Origin: an uncultured Eubacteriales bacterium
GTDB taxonomy: Bacteria; Bacillota; Clostridia; Oscillospirales; Acutalibacteraceae
Assembly (NCBI GenBank): GCA_934489735.1
Contig: CAKSSR010000035.1
Location: forward strand, 1-16,971
Reading direction: 5' to 3'
DNA: 16,971 nt
Below are positions 1 through 7,910 of the stretch, in pieces. Under the pieces are notes generated by a model. It saw nothing but the letters and a program-made list of their open reading frames with translations. It ran no database searches and was not told the DNA's origin. Position 1 is the first letter of the stretch; the number at the start of each line of letters is the position of its first letter. The position numbers were made by a program, and so were the translations under genes.

Positions 1-281
1 TTATGCTTATTCAAGTGCTCTAAATATGTCTTGCTTTTACTTATTTCTAATTTATCAAATAGATACTTAAAGTCTGCCCCTTTTGAATAGTACGATGCTA
101 ACATCTGTAGATTTGTTGTCTTTCCAAATCGTCTAGGTTTTGTTATACATACATATCTGTCTTCTATTCCCATATAACTATTAATTTTTTCTATCATCAT
201 TGATTTGTCTATAAAATATTTACTATTAGTTACTAGTTCGAAATTACTTTCCAGAAAATCATCGTTTAAAAAATAGCCCAT
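1..281 (-). CDS. AAA-ATPase-like protein, N-terminal part (runs off the left edge)
   Basis: The reading frame opens at ATG 281-279, eight bases after a perfect AGGAGG site, and is still open at base 1, giving 93 codons. The product begins MGYFLNDDFLESN and carries KYFIDKS near residue 25 and CITKPRRFGKTTNLQMLASYY around residues 52-72. The family pattern is YFVDKS, then a modified P-loop PRRFGKT, then MLA-YY. This is the N-terminus of the AAA-ATPase-like family (formerly paired with DUF1703), whose members usually end in a PD-(D/E)XK nuclease-like domain of the kind seen at the right edge of the window. Substrate and role are not established for most members. Such genes often occur in many copies in gut anaerobes and spirochaetes. 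Family assignment is secure; function is not. Confidence 0.88.
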   Translation of the reverse strand, partial: MGYFLNDDFLESNFELVTNSKYFIDKSMMIEKINSYMGIEDRYVCITKPRRFGKTTNLQMLASYYSKGADFKYLFDKLEISKSKTYLEHLNKH

Positions 282-363
282 TTTTGTTTCCTCCTAAATT
301 ATTATAGTTTTTTTATTTTAGTTGGTATTGTATGCTTAGTTTTTTTATTTAGTCCATAGTAAT

Positions 364-392
364 ATTATACTATATTTTGATATATTTATAAA
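364..392 (-). promoter_or_regulatory. Putative promoter of the left AAA-ATPase-like gene
   Basis: On the minus strand a perfect -10 hexamer TATAAT (369-364) lies 17 bases after TTTATA (392-387), a 4-of-6 match to the -35 consensus. The ATG of the left AAA-ATPase-like gene is about 80 bases downstream. The surroundings are very AT-rich, so a chance match is possible. Confidence 0.4.
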
Positions 393-406
393 GCTGTTGT
401 TATTGA

Positions 407-820
407 TTAGGAGGCTTGTTTCATAAACTTAAATACAAGAAACAAGTCAATATCCAGTACAATGCTTTCAATCTTCCAATGTTTTCTTAAAATAGCAAGT
501 GACTTTTTTGTTGGAGCCTTTGGGTTGGAAATATAATAGCTAGTCTTGTCAGTTGTTTTGTCTATTACCCTTTCACAAATCTTTTTTTGGCAATACATTG
601 CATCTATTGCATCTGATGATAGCCTTACCTTTTGTTTTCAAGTATCCAAACATTTCTTGAAATACTAGTATCTCGTCGGTCTTTTCCTTTTCTAAAACAA
701 CTCCATTAGATATGCTGTCATTATTTGAGGTGTTGAGTGTCTTTGTTTTGGCCTTGATTGTTATCTTCTCTATCCCAAGTCTCTCTTAAAAAAAGTTTCT
801 TCATTATTGGCAAACGTCAT
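407..820 (-). pseudogene. Degraded ISAs1-family transposase
   Basis: Three pieces in different frames read as parts of an ISAs1-type transposase in the right order. From about 820 comes MTFANNEETFFKRDLG, resembling the N-terminal FA-EFL segment. From about 780 to 620 a second frame gives IKAKTKTLNTSNN, then NGVVLEKEKTDEI, matching the IDGKT and LGQ-V-EKSNEI region. From about 617 to 407 a third frame gives SSDAIDAMYCQKKICE, then TSYYISN, then LRKHWKIES, matching TIDAMGCQ-EIA, RYYISSL and R-HWGIEN. Frame changes lie near 780 and 620. Large internal parts are missing, including the segment between CQKKICERVIDK and TSYYIS, so it cannot be active. I did not find clear terminal inverted repeats. 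The 63-residue open frame inside it (598-407) is only the tail of this relic. Confidence 0.65.
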
Positions 821-991
821 CATATTACTTAATTATGCTTTACATATTTCTGATATTTTTGATTTTTCGTTATTGCAAATCTTCACTGCGCTTCTTTTTT
901 TTGATTTGTTTTCTTTTTGTGATTCTTTTTTTATTTTTGTTTACTATTATACAAAACCTTAGATATGTATATAATTTATTAAGTATAAAAT
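821..991. other. AT-rich gap without gene
   Basis: This stretch between the transposase relic and the transporter terminator is full of A/T runs. I see no open frame with a ribosome site and no RNA gene. It may hold further eroded N-terminal sequence of the insertion element. Confidence 0.5.
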
Positions 992-1024
992 AAAGACTCA
1001 ATTACTTAAAGCAATCAAGTCTTT
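992..1024 (-). terminator. Rho-independent terminator of the MFS transporter gene
   Basis: Read on the minus strand, AAAGACTTGATTGC and GTAATTGAGTCTTT form a 14-pair stem (several G-U pairs) around a TTTAA loop, followed by ATTTTAT. It starts 15 bases after the transporter stop codon, where a terminator for that gene should be. Confidence 0.75.
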
Positions 1025-1038
1025 TACAAATTTCAAGC

Positions 1039-2529
1039 TTAATGTGAAAATTCTTTATTTGCCCTTACATTCCATAAAAACAACATTAAGATTATTCCTA
1101 ATATTCCAGTAGCAATCCAGACATTATTAACGAACTGGTAACCATATTTCTTTGAAAAGCCTCCCAAGACAAACATGATTGATGATCCAACGTAACCCAT
1201 GGATCCTGTTATTCCTGCTATGGTTGCCGATACCTTTTTTGATCCAGATTCTATTGCTGCTATTCCTCCCACCATCACTTGAGGTCCACACACTCCTATA
1301 CCGATCAATCCCATCAGGATATACATAACGACATTTTTTATATGTTCTGGCAATTGAATTATAGCCGGAGTGTCATCTGCGCTAAATATTAGTCTTAAAA
1401 TTATCATACATATTGTAGTCAATATCAAGTATGAGGCAATAGCTGGTGCCCTTCTCCCTCCAAATACTTTATCTGAGACAAAAGATATCGACAATGTGCC
1501 TACAGTTCCTATTACTGTCATAACTATCAATGGTACGATAGCTAATATTGGATCAGTATTCTTACCTGTTTCCATAAACATTTTAGTCATCCAGTCTAGT
1601 GGTCCAAACCTCAATATGTAGACGCATATATAAGTCAAACTCAATATCCATATAACCTTATTAAATAGAACATCTTTTTTAAAGACTTGCCAATATGATT
1701 CACTTTCTTCCGATACTTCTTCTTTCTTCTCATCTATTTGTTGTTCTTTTTCATTCATCTGTATTTCTTTTTCATCCACCTGCTGTTGTTCTGATTTAGA
1801 ATTTCCTACATAAGTCTCAATATCCGGTAGGCCGACGCTAGACGGATTATCTCTTAGCAAAGCCCAGCCTATTATTGATATAATTATTCCTAACAAAGTA
1901 GGCACTATGAATACCGATTGCCAATTAAGTTCTTTAAGGAGCATAGCCGACAGTAACATTGAGCAACAAGTTCCTAATTCATGTGAAGTAGACCACCATG
2001 CCCAAATATAAGGTCTACTTTTATTAGAATACCAGAAGACTAAAGCTTTAGCGCACATTGGGAATGTAAGTCCACTAATAAATGCTGATATTGACCAACA
2101 TACGTACATAAACATAGAGACATCATCAAGTGACTTTAAGATCAATGATTGATACAAAATTCCAGCCACAGCTATTCCACCGCTTGACACAGCTGCCGTA
2201 AAGATAGCCAAAGGCAAACAAATTCTAATATTTGCTCTATCTGCGACAAATCCTCCCATAAATTTACCAATGCAGTAGACAATATTAAATAATATACCTA
2301 AAGTTACATAGACATTCAAAGAAAGTCCTAACGAATGTTGAATTCCCGTACTACCATGGAAGCCAACGCTCAATGATCTTCTGCATAGATATGACACGAA
2401 GTACATCAAATACATCACTATAAATATAGTCGGTTGAAAGAATGCATACAATTTCTTTATTTTCTCTTTATCTTTTATAGGTTCTTTAACTTGTTCTTTC
2501 GTAAAGAAAGACAATATCTTATTATTCAT
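1039..2529 (-). CDS. MFS transporter, organophosphate:phosphate antiporter (GlpT/UhpT/PgtP) family
   Basis: A 496-residue polytopic protein with about 12 hydrophobic segments in two groups of six. It belongs to the family that exchanges a sugar phosphate, glycerol 3-phosphate or phosphoglycerate for inorganic phosphate across the cytoplasmic membrane. Family signatures are SYLCRRSLSVGF (residues 46-57), RPYIWAWWSTSHELG (172-186) and YILRFGPLDW (304-313). Arg50 and Arg307 occupy the positions of the two substrate-phosphate arginines of E. coli GlpT (Arg45 and Arg269). The loop between the halves (about 240-280) is longer than usual and very polar, with repeated Q/E/K motifs such as DEKEIQMNEKEQQIDEKKEE. 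The ATG is preceded by AAGGGG at a rather long distance of 13 bases. The exact substrate cannot be read from sequence. UhpC-like sensors belong to the same family, but no two-component genes lie nearby. A terminator follows. Confidence 0.88.
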   Translation of the reverse strand: MNNKILSFFTKEQVKEPIKDKEKIKKLYAFFQPTIFIVMYLMYFVSYLCRRSLSVGFHGSTGIQHSLGLSLNVYVTLGILFNIVYCIGKFMGGFVADRANIRICLPLAIFTAAVSSGGIAVAGILYQSLILKSLDDVSMFMYVCWSISAFISGLTFPMCAKALVFWYSNKSRPYIWAWWSTSHELGTCCSMLLSAMLLKELNWQSVFIVPTLLGIIISIIGWALLRDNPSSVGLPDIETYVGNSKSEQQQVDEKEIQMNEKEQQIDEKKEEVSEESESYWQVFKKDVLFNKVIWILSLTYICVYILRFGPLDWMTKMFMETGKNTDPILAIVPLIVMTVIGTVGTLSISFVSDKVFGGRRAPAIASYLILTTICMIILRLIFSADDTPAIIQLPEHIKNVVMYILMGLIGIGVCGPQVMVGGIAAIESGSKKVSATIAGITGSMGYVGSSIMFVLGGFSKKYGYQFVNNVWIATGILGIILMLFLWNVRANKEFSH

Positions 2530-2696
2530 ATATCAACCACTACCCCTTTCTTTTAATAATCAAGAAAAATCAAATAATTAAACAAGTATTTTTAATTTCT
2601 ATATTATGCGAGCAATATATATTTTAGAACATTTAAAAACGGGAGGCAATTTTTTTCGAATTTGTATAATAGATTGATATTTTTTCTTAAATATTT

Positions 2697-3851
2697 TTAA
2701 TTTTTACAAAGTTCTCTTGCCAGATCACTTATAGCCGCTTCATTTTCTTTATTAACTGATGACTTAATTGATACAGAGTTCTCTAGCCACGTTATATTTT
2801 TGCAATTTTCCATCATTTCTTTCATAACTTTGTTAGCCATCGGAACCCATGAGCCATTTTCAATCAATCCGATAATACGATTCTGGTAGTTTCTTTCTAC
2901 CAAATCGTTAATAAACTCTCTCATAAATGGGAATACTGTTCCATTGTACGTGGTAGTTGCTAATACTATTTTATTATACTTAAACGCATTTTCAATTGCT
3001 TTTGATCTATCGCATCTTGCCAGGTCATCTATTTGCACACTATAGCCATTATTTTTTAATTCTCTTTCTAAAATTTCAATAGCTTTCTTAGTATTTCCAT
3101 AGACTGACGTATAAGCTATATATATTCCGTCAAATTCTGCTTCATATAGTGACCATTTGTTATAAAGATTTAAATAGTAATCAATATTTTCTTTCAAAAT
3201 TGGTCCATGCAAAGGGCAGATCGTTCCTATTTTAAGGCCTGATGCTTTTTTTAACAAGTTCTGAACTTGAGGGCCAAATTTTCCGACTATTCCAAAATAA
3301 TATCTTCTAGCCTCATCAATCCATTCCTCTTCCATGTCCAAAGCTCCAAATTTCCCGAAAGCGTCTGCAGAAAACAAAATCTTATTGGTAGTATCATAAG
3401 TGACCATAACTTCTGGCCAATGTACCATAGGTGCGAATATAAATTTCAAATTATGATTGCCCAAAGGTAGTTCTTCCAAGTTATTTACTACCTTTTTGTT
3501 ATAATTTAATAACTTATTAAAGAAATTATCGATCATATTAAAGGACTGTAGATTAGATACAAGGGTAACGTCTGGATATCTCTCCAAAAAGTAATCGATA
3601 CATGCCGAATGATCAGGTTCCATATGTTGAATTATAAGATAATCTGGTTTTTTGTCACCCAATATCAACAAAATGTTATTCATCCATTCCTCTTTATAAT
3701 TTATATCAACAGTATCTATAACAGCGATCTTTTCGTCTAATAAAACGTAAGAATTATATGACATACCGTTAGGCACACGATACTGTCCCTCAAATAAATC
3801 TACATTATGATCATTTACTCCTACATATTTAATATCATTTAAAACTTGCAT
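2697..3851 (-). CDS. fprA: A-type flavoprotein / flavodiiron protein (FprA family)
   Basis: A 384-residue soluble protein whose family reduces O2 to water, or NO to N2O, using electrons delivered by rubredoxin or a similar carrier. It protects anaerobes from oxygen. The N-terminal metallo-beta-lactamase-like domain carries the di-iron ligands: HMEPDH (His76, Glu78, Asp80, with His81), His144 in PMVHWPE, Asp163 in SADAFG and His215 in CPLHGP. The C-terminal flavodoxin domain begins near residue 241 with IAYTSVYGNT, the FMN phosphate loop, and also has TTTYNGTVFPFM. Length is slightly short for the two-domain form, and no rubredoxin or reductase domain is fused. I place the start at ATG 3851-3849, eight bases after AGGAG. 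A GTG two codons upstream at 3857 is too close to that site. It has its own promoter and stands apart from both neighbours. Confidence 0.95.
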   Translation of the reverse strand: MQVLNDIKYVGVNDHNVDLFEGQYRVPNGMSYNSYVLLDEKIAVIDTVDINYKEEWMNNILLILGDKKPDYLIIQHMEPDHSACIDYFLERYPDVTLVSNLQSFNMIDNFFNKLLNYNKKVVNNLEELPLGNHNLKFIFAPMVHWPEVMVTYDTTNKILFSADAFGKFGALDMEEEWIDEARRYYFGIVGKFGPQVQNLLKKASGLKIGTICPLHGPILKENIDYYLNLYNKWSLYEAEFDGIYIAYTSVYGNTKKAIEILERELKNNGYSVQIDDLARCDRSKAIENAFKYNKIVLATTTYNGTVFPFMREFINDLVERNYQNRIIGLIENGSWVPMANKVMKEMMENCKNITWLENSVSIKSSVNKENEAAISDLARELCKN

Positions 3852-3859
3852 ATACACTT

Positions 3860-3864
3860 CTCCT
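3860..3864 (-). promoter_or_regulatory. Ribosome-binding site deciding the flavodiiron start
   Basis: AGGAG lies eight bases before ATG 3851-3849 but only two bases before the in-frame GTG at 3857-3855. The ATG is therefore the likely start. Confidence 0.75.
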
Positions 3865-3892
3865 ATAACTTTATAAAATAAATTATTTTAAT

Positions 3893-3921
3893 ATAGTAGC
3901 ATATATTAATTAATTTGTCTA
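3893..3921 (-). promoter_or_regulatory. Promoter of the flavodiiron gene
   Basis: On the minus strand TAGACA (3921-3916, 5 of 6 to TTGACA) and TACTAT (3898-3893, 4 of 6 to TATAAT) are separated by exactly 17 bases. They sit about 42 bases upstream of the start codon, which fits a short leader. Confidence 0.6.
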
Positions 3922-4283
3922 TTGATATACAAATTCTGACCAAAAGTCTACCATTAGTCAAATTGTATCACAAATAATATACAAAGTAAATATATAAATC
4001 AAATTATTTGATGTAAAATTATTTCCATATGCACTATATTGTAATCAAAGTATAAAAAATGCCTATTCTAATGCAATTAATATCCATATAATCTGACCAA
4101 TTAACGGATTATCGTAGATTATATCATAATTGTTGCTGATTTTAAAGTTATTTTTGCAAATTATTTCATCATAATGAAAATTTCTATAATTTTTACAATT
4201 GCTACATCATTTTTTATCAATTAGGTAGTTCTATTTCCTTCGTCTTTCATCTAATTTCATTCATTTTTATACATAAAAATAAT
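3922..4283. other. Intergenic region of about 360 bp without gene
   Basis: This AT-rich stretch separates the end of the large operon from the flavodiiron promoter. I see no credible open frame or RNA gene. A 6-bp-arm palindrome, ATCAAA-TTA-TTTGAT, occurs at 3998-4012, about 75 bp upstream of the -35 box. It could be an operator, but it is not an FNR box (its arms are in the reverse order) and may be chance in such sequence. Confidence 0.5.
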
Positions 4284-4310
4284 AGCCGATTAACCATATG
4301 TTAACCAGCT
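4284..4310 (-). terminator. Rho-independent terminator closing the large operon
   Basis: On the minus strand AGCTGGTTAAC pairs over 11 positions (two G-U pairs) with GTTAATCGGCT around an ATATG loop, followed by ATTATTTTTATG. It lies about 45 bases after the last stop codon of the operon remnant. No comparably good hairpin lies between the operon genes, so it probably ends the whole unit. Confidence 0.8.
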
Positions 4311-4353
4311 GTTATAATTGCTTGACCATTTCTTGTCCGATACCAACAGATTA

Positions 4354-4680
4354 CTAATCTACACCATCATTTTCTAAACCATCTGTTTGTTCTTTACTTG
4401 CTTGTTCTTGCTGATTGCTATCAGCATCTGTATTCGTTTGTTCTTGAGGCTTGGCTGTTTCTTTTTCTATAATTCCGCATTGTTCTAAAATATCAATAAT
4501 ACTTTCTGCTTTTTTCTTTTCATATGCTTCCTTAATTTTACTTCTAGCATCCTTTTTATTTTCATCTTCTTTATTTTCATTTCCTTTATTTTCATTTCCT
4601 TTATTTTCATTTCCTTTATTTTCTACAATTTTAAAGGCTTCAACAATTTCTTTATTTGTTATTCCACCATAAAACCCTAA
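4354..4680 (-). pseudogene. Detached C-terminal module of the 290-aa gene (deletion/frameshift remnant)
   Basis: Directly after the stop of the 290-residue gene, but in another frame, the minus strand reads GFYGGITNKEIVEAFKIVE, then four pentapeptide repeats of the NENKG type, then KKKAESIIDILEQCGIIEKE, a Gln-rich tail and TAG at 4356-4354. This matches the C-terminal module of the 751-residue paralogue: FYKEITNEEIVKAFKIV at residues 648-664 and EEKAKNIIETLKLCGIIEE at 686-704. Relative to that paralogue, about 370 residues between the LRR region and this module are missing and the frame has changed. No ATG, GTG or TTG with a ribosome site opens the piece. The two frames overlap by only about one codon between stops (TAG at 4683-4681 and 4679-4677), so programmed frameshifting is unlikely. 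It is most likely an untranslated relic. Confidence 0.75.
4561..4620 (-). repeat. Four tandem 15-bp repeats
   Basis: Four head-to-tail 15-bp units lie at 4561-4575, 4576-4590, 4591-4605 and 4606-4620. The last three are identical (plus strand ttcatttcctttatt) and the first has one difference. Each unit encodes one pentapeptide of the NENKG type in the remnant frame, so changes in copy number keep the frame. Confidence 0.95.
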
Positions 4681-5549
4681 CTATCTGCCGGCGGCGTCCA
4701 CACTGCTCCTCCATTGTAACATAACCTCAAAGAACCACTTCCAACTTTGTCTTTGAGTCCTTTTGACAGCTTATCATATATACCTTTCAAACAAGCATCA
4801 CCACATTGACCAATTTGCTGATTAGTTTGTATCATTTCCAAACTCTTACAATCGTCAAATGCTTTACCCGCTATATTTAGATCACTTGTCGACATTAGAA
4901 TTATTGATTCATATTCAGATAAATTATTTGGATATTCTATATCATTTCCAGAATATTTTAATTTACTTCCACTTGAATAATAATATCTTTTTCCCCCTTC
5001 TAGTCCGCCATAAATCTTAACAAGCCCACTGGATATTTTTCCTTTAGCAGAATCAAAACCATCAGATATCTTTTTACATTTTTCTTTATCTAATCCTAAA
5101 GGAGTACATATTTTTTTCAATTTTTCACATTTTCCAAATGCACCTTTACATATTTCTACTTTACCTACGTCTACTTTTACTTCCTCTACTACATTTTCAT
5201 AACCGCTGAATGTATCTGATTCAATCGATTTAATTCCTATTGCATTAATAAAATCAAACACCTTTCCATTGTCCTTTATGTAATCCTTGCCATTCTCTGT
5301 TACCCCCCCTCCATCGTTATTTTCAGTTTCTCCAATAGATTTAACTAACTCTATACATCTTTTTAAAGTGATCTGGTTTTCTCCTGTCAACCCCAGTATA
5401 GTATTAATTCTATCTGTTATATCTTGGATGATTGCATCATATTCTTCTTGCTTACTTTTCTTTACTTCTTCAGCTAAACTTTCAAATTCCTGCATCAAAG
5501 TATCTATTGTCATTATCTGATCTTTCAATGTTTCTTCCGATATTGCCAC
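4677..5549 (-). CDS. 290-aa modular protein with N-terminal helical hairpin and BspA-like LRR
   Basis: I do not recognise the whole protein. Residues 1-72 predict as two charged helices joined by a Lys-rich turn (SEETLKDQIMTIDTLMQEFE, then KKSKQEEYDAIIQDITDRIN). A Gly linker follows at about 73-85, where GGG is encoded by a 7-G run. From about 98 onward come degenerate BspA-type (LRR_5) repeats: IESDTFSGYENVVE (109-122), ICKGAFGKCEKLKKI (133-147) and IAGKAFDDCKSLEMI (226-240). No signal peptide or membrane segment is present. It is closely related along its length to the first 290 residues or so of the 751-residue product of the next gene upstream, including the GTG start and the GGGGGAG ribosome site six bases before it. 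It ends with a non-homologous tail GGAVWTPPADS, after which the homologous C-terminal module continues out of frame. It is therefore probably a truncated copy. The GTG start is supported by its conservation in the paralogue. Confidence 0.8.
   Translation of the reverse strand: MAISEETLKDQIMTIDTLMQEFESLAEEVKKSKQEEYDAIIQDITDRINTILGLTGENQITLKRCIELVKSIGETENNDGGGVTENGKDYIKDNGKVFDFINAIGIKSIESDTFSGYENVVEEVKVDVGKVEICKGAFGKCEKLKKICTPLGLDKEKCKKISDGFDSAKGKISSGLVKIYGGLEGGKRYYYSSGSKLKYSGNDIEYPNNLSEYESIILMSTSDLNIAGKAFDDCKSLEMIQTNQQIGQCGDACLKGIYDKLSKGLKDKVGSGSLRLCYNGGAVWTPPADS
5303..5309 (-). repeat. 7-G homopolymer in the 290-aa gene
   Basis: Seven consecutive G on the coding strand encode Gly81-Gly82 and part of Val83 in the linker after the N-terminal hairpin. 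The frame is intact at this length. Gain or loss of one base would truncate the protein before the LRR region. Confidence 0.95.
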
Positions 5550-5550
5550 T

Positions 5551-5645
5551 TCAATCTCCCCCTTTTTTAATACTCTGTCACCTTTTCTTGTTTTTTTATA
5601 CTAATTCTTTCCCGGATCCATTCAAATCATAAAGCTATACCTCTT
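5551..5645 (-). promoter_or_regulatory. Duplicated leader, copy A (promoter-like boxes, M-I-stop minigene, RBS)
   Basis: About 95 bp upstream of the 290-aa gene matches the region upstream of the 751-aa gene (7911-8009). In order on the minus strand it holds AGAGGT (5644-5639) eight bases before ATGATTTGA (5630-5622), a two-codon open frame. Next come promoter-like TTGAAT (5625-5620), 16 bases, and TAGTAT (5603-5598), then an A-rich stretch and GGGGGAG (5562-5556) before the GTG start. The sequence may give this gene its own transcription. The boxes are moderate matches, and the minigene may be the relic of a lost gene start. Confidence 0.5.
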
Positions 5646-5653
5646 TTAGTCAT

Positions 5654-7909
5654 TTAATTTTGATCCACTCCTGTAAGTTCTCGTAGTTTATCAATATTAT
5701 TTCTTATATTATCATCACCAGCTTTGTTACTAATCTTACTGCCCAATTTCTGATTTGCTTCATCGGATAATTCTTTCAGAATACTAGTGGCTAATTTTTC
5801 TTCTATAATTCCGCATAGTTTTAAAGTTTCAATAATATTTTTTGCTTTTTCTTCAAACATACTTTTAACTACAGATCCAATTGTAAGTGATGCTTTGCTC
5901 GAACCGTTATGCTGCTTTACAATTTTAAATGCTTTTACAATCTCTTCATTTGTTATTTCTTTATAGAACTTTTTTTCTTTGTAACCTTGCATATCTATTT
6001 TATCAGATTTAATTGAGTTCAAATCAAAGCTTTCTAATTCTTTTAATCCTTCTTTTTTGCCATTCGTCTTTAAAATGCTATCAATTCTTTCAACATTTTC
6101 TTTTGTTAATACGTTATCAGGATTATTATAAACTAAATATTCATTTTCTTCTTCCAAGACAATGCATCCAGCTTTATCAGCATCTATTTTTCCTTCAGAT
6201 TTTAAACTATAACAAAACTCTCCAAGTACTTGTTTTTTACATTTCACTTGTTGATCCTTTCCGCTAATTATTCCTAATCTAAATAACATTTTTAATATTT
6301 CAGATTTTTCCATTTTAATTGCTGGATTCATCTTCAAACTTTCTAGACTGTTTTTAACCTTATCAAAATTTTCAGGATTTTTATCTATCATTTTTTCACA
6401 ATTTCTTACAGTTCTTAAAATGTTAGCTATTGCTAAGTACTTTCTGTCATTAGTTTTACTCAACAAGCTCGGAACTTCTGTATCTAATTCATCTGCTTTT
6501 ACTTCAACAACATCGTCAAACTTTTTATCTACGATAACTTTAGCAATCTTATCAAACTTATCCTTATCACATTTCTTTAAAGTTTCTTCAATAGCTTCGC
6601 TAGTGACAAAATAACATACTTTATCTTGGCCTGTTACCTGTAATTTATAAGCCTCAGCGATATGTTTACCTTTATCTTCTTCAAATATCCAAAATCTGCA
6701 CGTAACTTTATTTTCCACTTCTTTTCTTTTTCCTTCATCAATCACATTTAAATCTACTAATCTATTTAAAAATTGTTCTAATTGTTTTGGATTATGAATC
6801 ATCACTTCTTCTTTTTCTACAACATATGCATATATTCTTTCTAATAAAACCAAATCAATGTTAGAGATACCTTCCGATTGTTTTTCTAATATTTCCCGCT
6901 TTTTATCGTCATCTAATTTATTCATATCAATTTCTTCACAAACTGAATTAATATCTTTAAGCAATTTATTTAGATTTTTAATTTCTTCTATATTCGTACT
7001 TCTTTCTACAATGTCTTCAATGGACTTTTCGTTTATAACGAAGTAAGGATATATGCTCCATTTGTGAATTTTCTTAAGTTTACTTACCTTTTCCCCCTTA
7101 AATACCATATACTTTTCTGGTTCATGATTATAGCACGCTACTTTTTCCCTAAGTTCATCCGGCAACTTGCTTTTGACCAAATTAGCTTGTTCTTCAGTCC
7201 TCGTCGTTATTGTCTTCAATATATCACCACAACCTTCAAATGCACCATCGGCTATATATAGAGTGCCTGTACAATATAAAGATATTCCAACATAATCAGA
7301 TAAATTATTTGGACATTCTATATCATTTCCAAAATAGGTTAACATCCTATATACTTCGTAATAATAAAATCTTGTATTTTCATAATAAATCTTAATGGTG
7401 CCATTAAATATCTTGCCTTTTTCTGTAAAACTTTTATATATCAATTCGCATTGTTCTTTATTTGAAGCAATTATTTTTTGCAATTTTTCACATTTATCAA
7501 ACACTCCTTTACATACTTCTTTTACTACTTCATCCATTTTTATTTTCTCTACTACATTTTCATAGTCGCTGAACATATCCGATTCAATCTTTTCTATACC
7601 TTGTAAATCAAATGTCTTACCTTGATCATTCGTATAACTGGCAAGCTTATTCGTCGTTTTTGCTTTCCTTCCAGCAGCACGTACTGTAGGCCTTCTTTTA
7701 ACATTAATACGCTTGATTAATTTTATAAATTTTTCTAAAGTAATCTTATTTTCTCCCGTTAATCCCGTTATTTTATTAATTTTTTCTATTATTCCATTTA
7801 TAATCATATTATATTCATCTCTTTTTTTTGCTTTTACTTCTTCACTTAATCCCTCAAACCTTTCCATTAGTTTCTTTATGGTTGTTAACTTTTCTCTCAA
7901 TGTTACCAC
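5654..7909 (-). CDS. 751-aa modular protein: helical hairpin, BspA-like LRR, internal repeats
   Basis: I do not recognise the whole protein. Residues 1-70 form a predicted helical hairpin closely matching the 290-aa paralogue, followed by a basic linker (71-95). Residues 99-260 contain degenerate BspA-type LRR units such as IESDMFSDYENVVE (108-121), VCKGVFDKCEKLQKI (132-146) and IADGAFEGCGDIL (219-231). The rest is mostly helical with an internal duplication: residues about 375-460 align with about 535-614. In each copy a helix (QLEQFLNRLVDLNVID, SEILKMLFRLGIIS) is followed by a beta-like segment (CYFVTSEA, EYLVYNNPD) and another helix. A related segment YFVINEKSIED lies at 289-299. The C-terminal module (648-751) also survives as a remnant after the paralogue. 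No signal peptide or transmembrane segment is seen. GTG start, six bases after GGGGGAG, shared with the paralogue. Confidence 0.82.
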   Translation of the reverse strand: MVTLREKLTTIKKLMERFEGLSEEVKAKKRDEYNMIINGIIEKINKITGLTGENKITLEKFIKLIKRINVKRRPTVRAAGRKAKTTNKLASYTNDQGKTFDLQGIEKIESDMFSDYENVVEKIKMDEVVKEVCKGVFDKCEKLQKIIASNKEQCELIYKSFTEKGKIFNGTIKIYYENTRFYYYEVYRMLTYFGNDIECPNNLSDYVGISLYCTGTLYIADGAFEGCGDILKTITTRTEEQANLVKSKLPDELREKVACYNHEPEKYMVFKGEKVSKLKKIHKWSIYPYFVINEKSIEDIVERSTNIEEIKNLNKLLKDINSVCEEIDMNKLDDDKKREILEKQSEGISNIDLVLLERIYAYVVEKEEVMIHNPKQLEQFLNRLVDLNVIDEGKRKEVENKVTCRFWIFEEDKGKHIAEAYKLQVTGQDKVCYFVTSEAIEETLKKCDKDKFDKIAKVIVDKKFDDVVEVKADELDTEVPSLLSKTNDRKYLAIANILRTVRNCEKMIDKNPENFDKVKNSLESLKMNPAIKMEKSEILKMLFRLGIISGKDQQVKCKKQVLGEFCYSLKSEGKIDADKAGCIVLEEENEYLVYNNPDNVLTKENVERIDSILKTNGKKEGLKELESFDLNSIKSDKIDMQGYKEKKFYKEITNEEIVKAFKIVKQHNGSSKASLTIGSVVKSMFEEKAKNIIETLKLCGIIEEKLATSILKELSDEANQKLGSKISNKAGDDNIRNNIDKLRELTGVDQN

Positions 7910-7910
7910 T

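Noticed and set aside
3998..4012. Palindrome near the flavodiiron gene as an FNR/CRP site
   Set aside because: The arms are ATCAAA...TTTGAT, the reverse order of the FNR consensus TTGAT...ATCAA, and the site is distant from the promoter.
4561..4620. Tandem repeats as a CRISPR array
   Set aside because: The 15-bp units are contiguous without spacers and encode a pentapeptide repeat. No cas genes are present.
4354..4680. The remnant as a separate small functional gene
   Set aside because: It has no start codon with a ribosome site, and its frame is blocked upstream by a stop at 4683-4681. Homology shows it is the 3' part of a longer gene.
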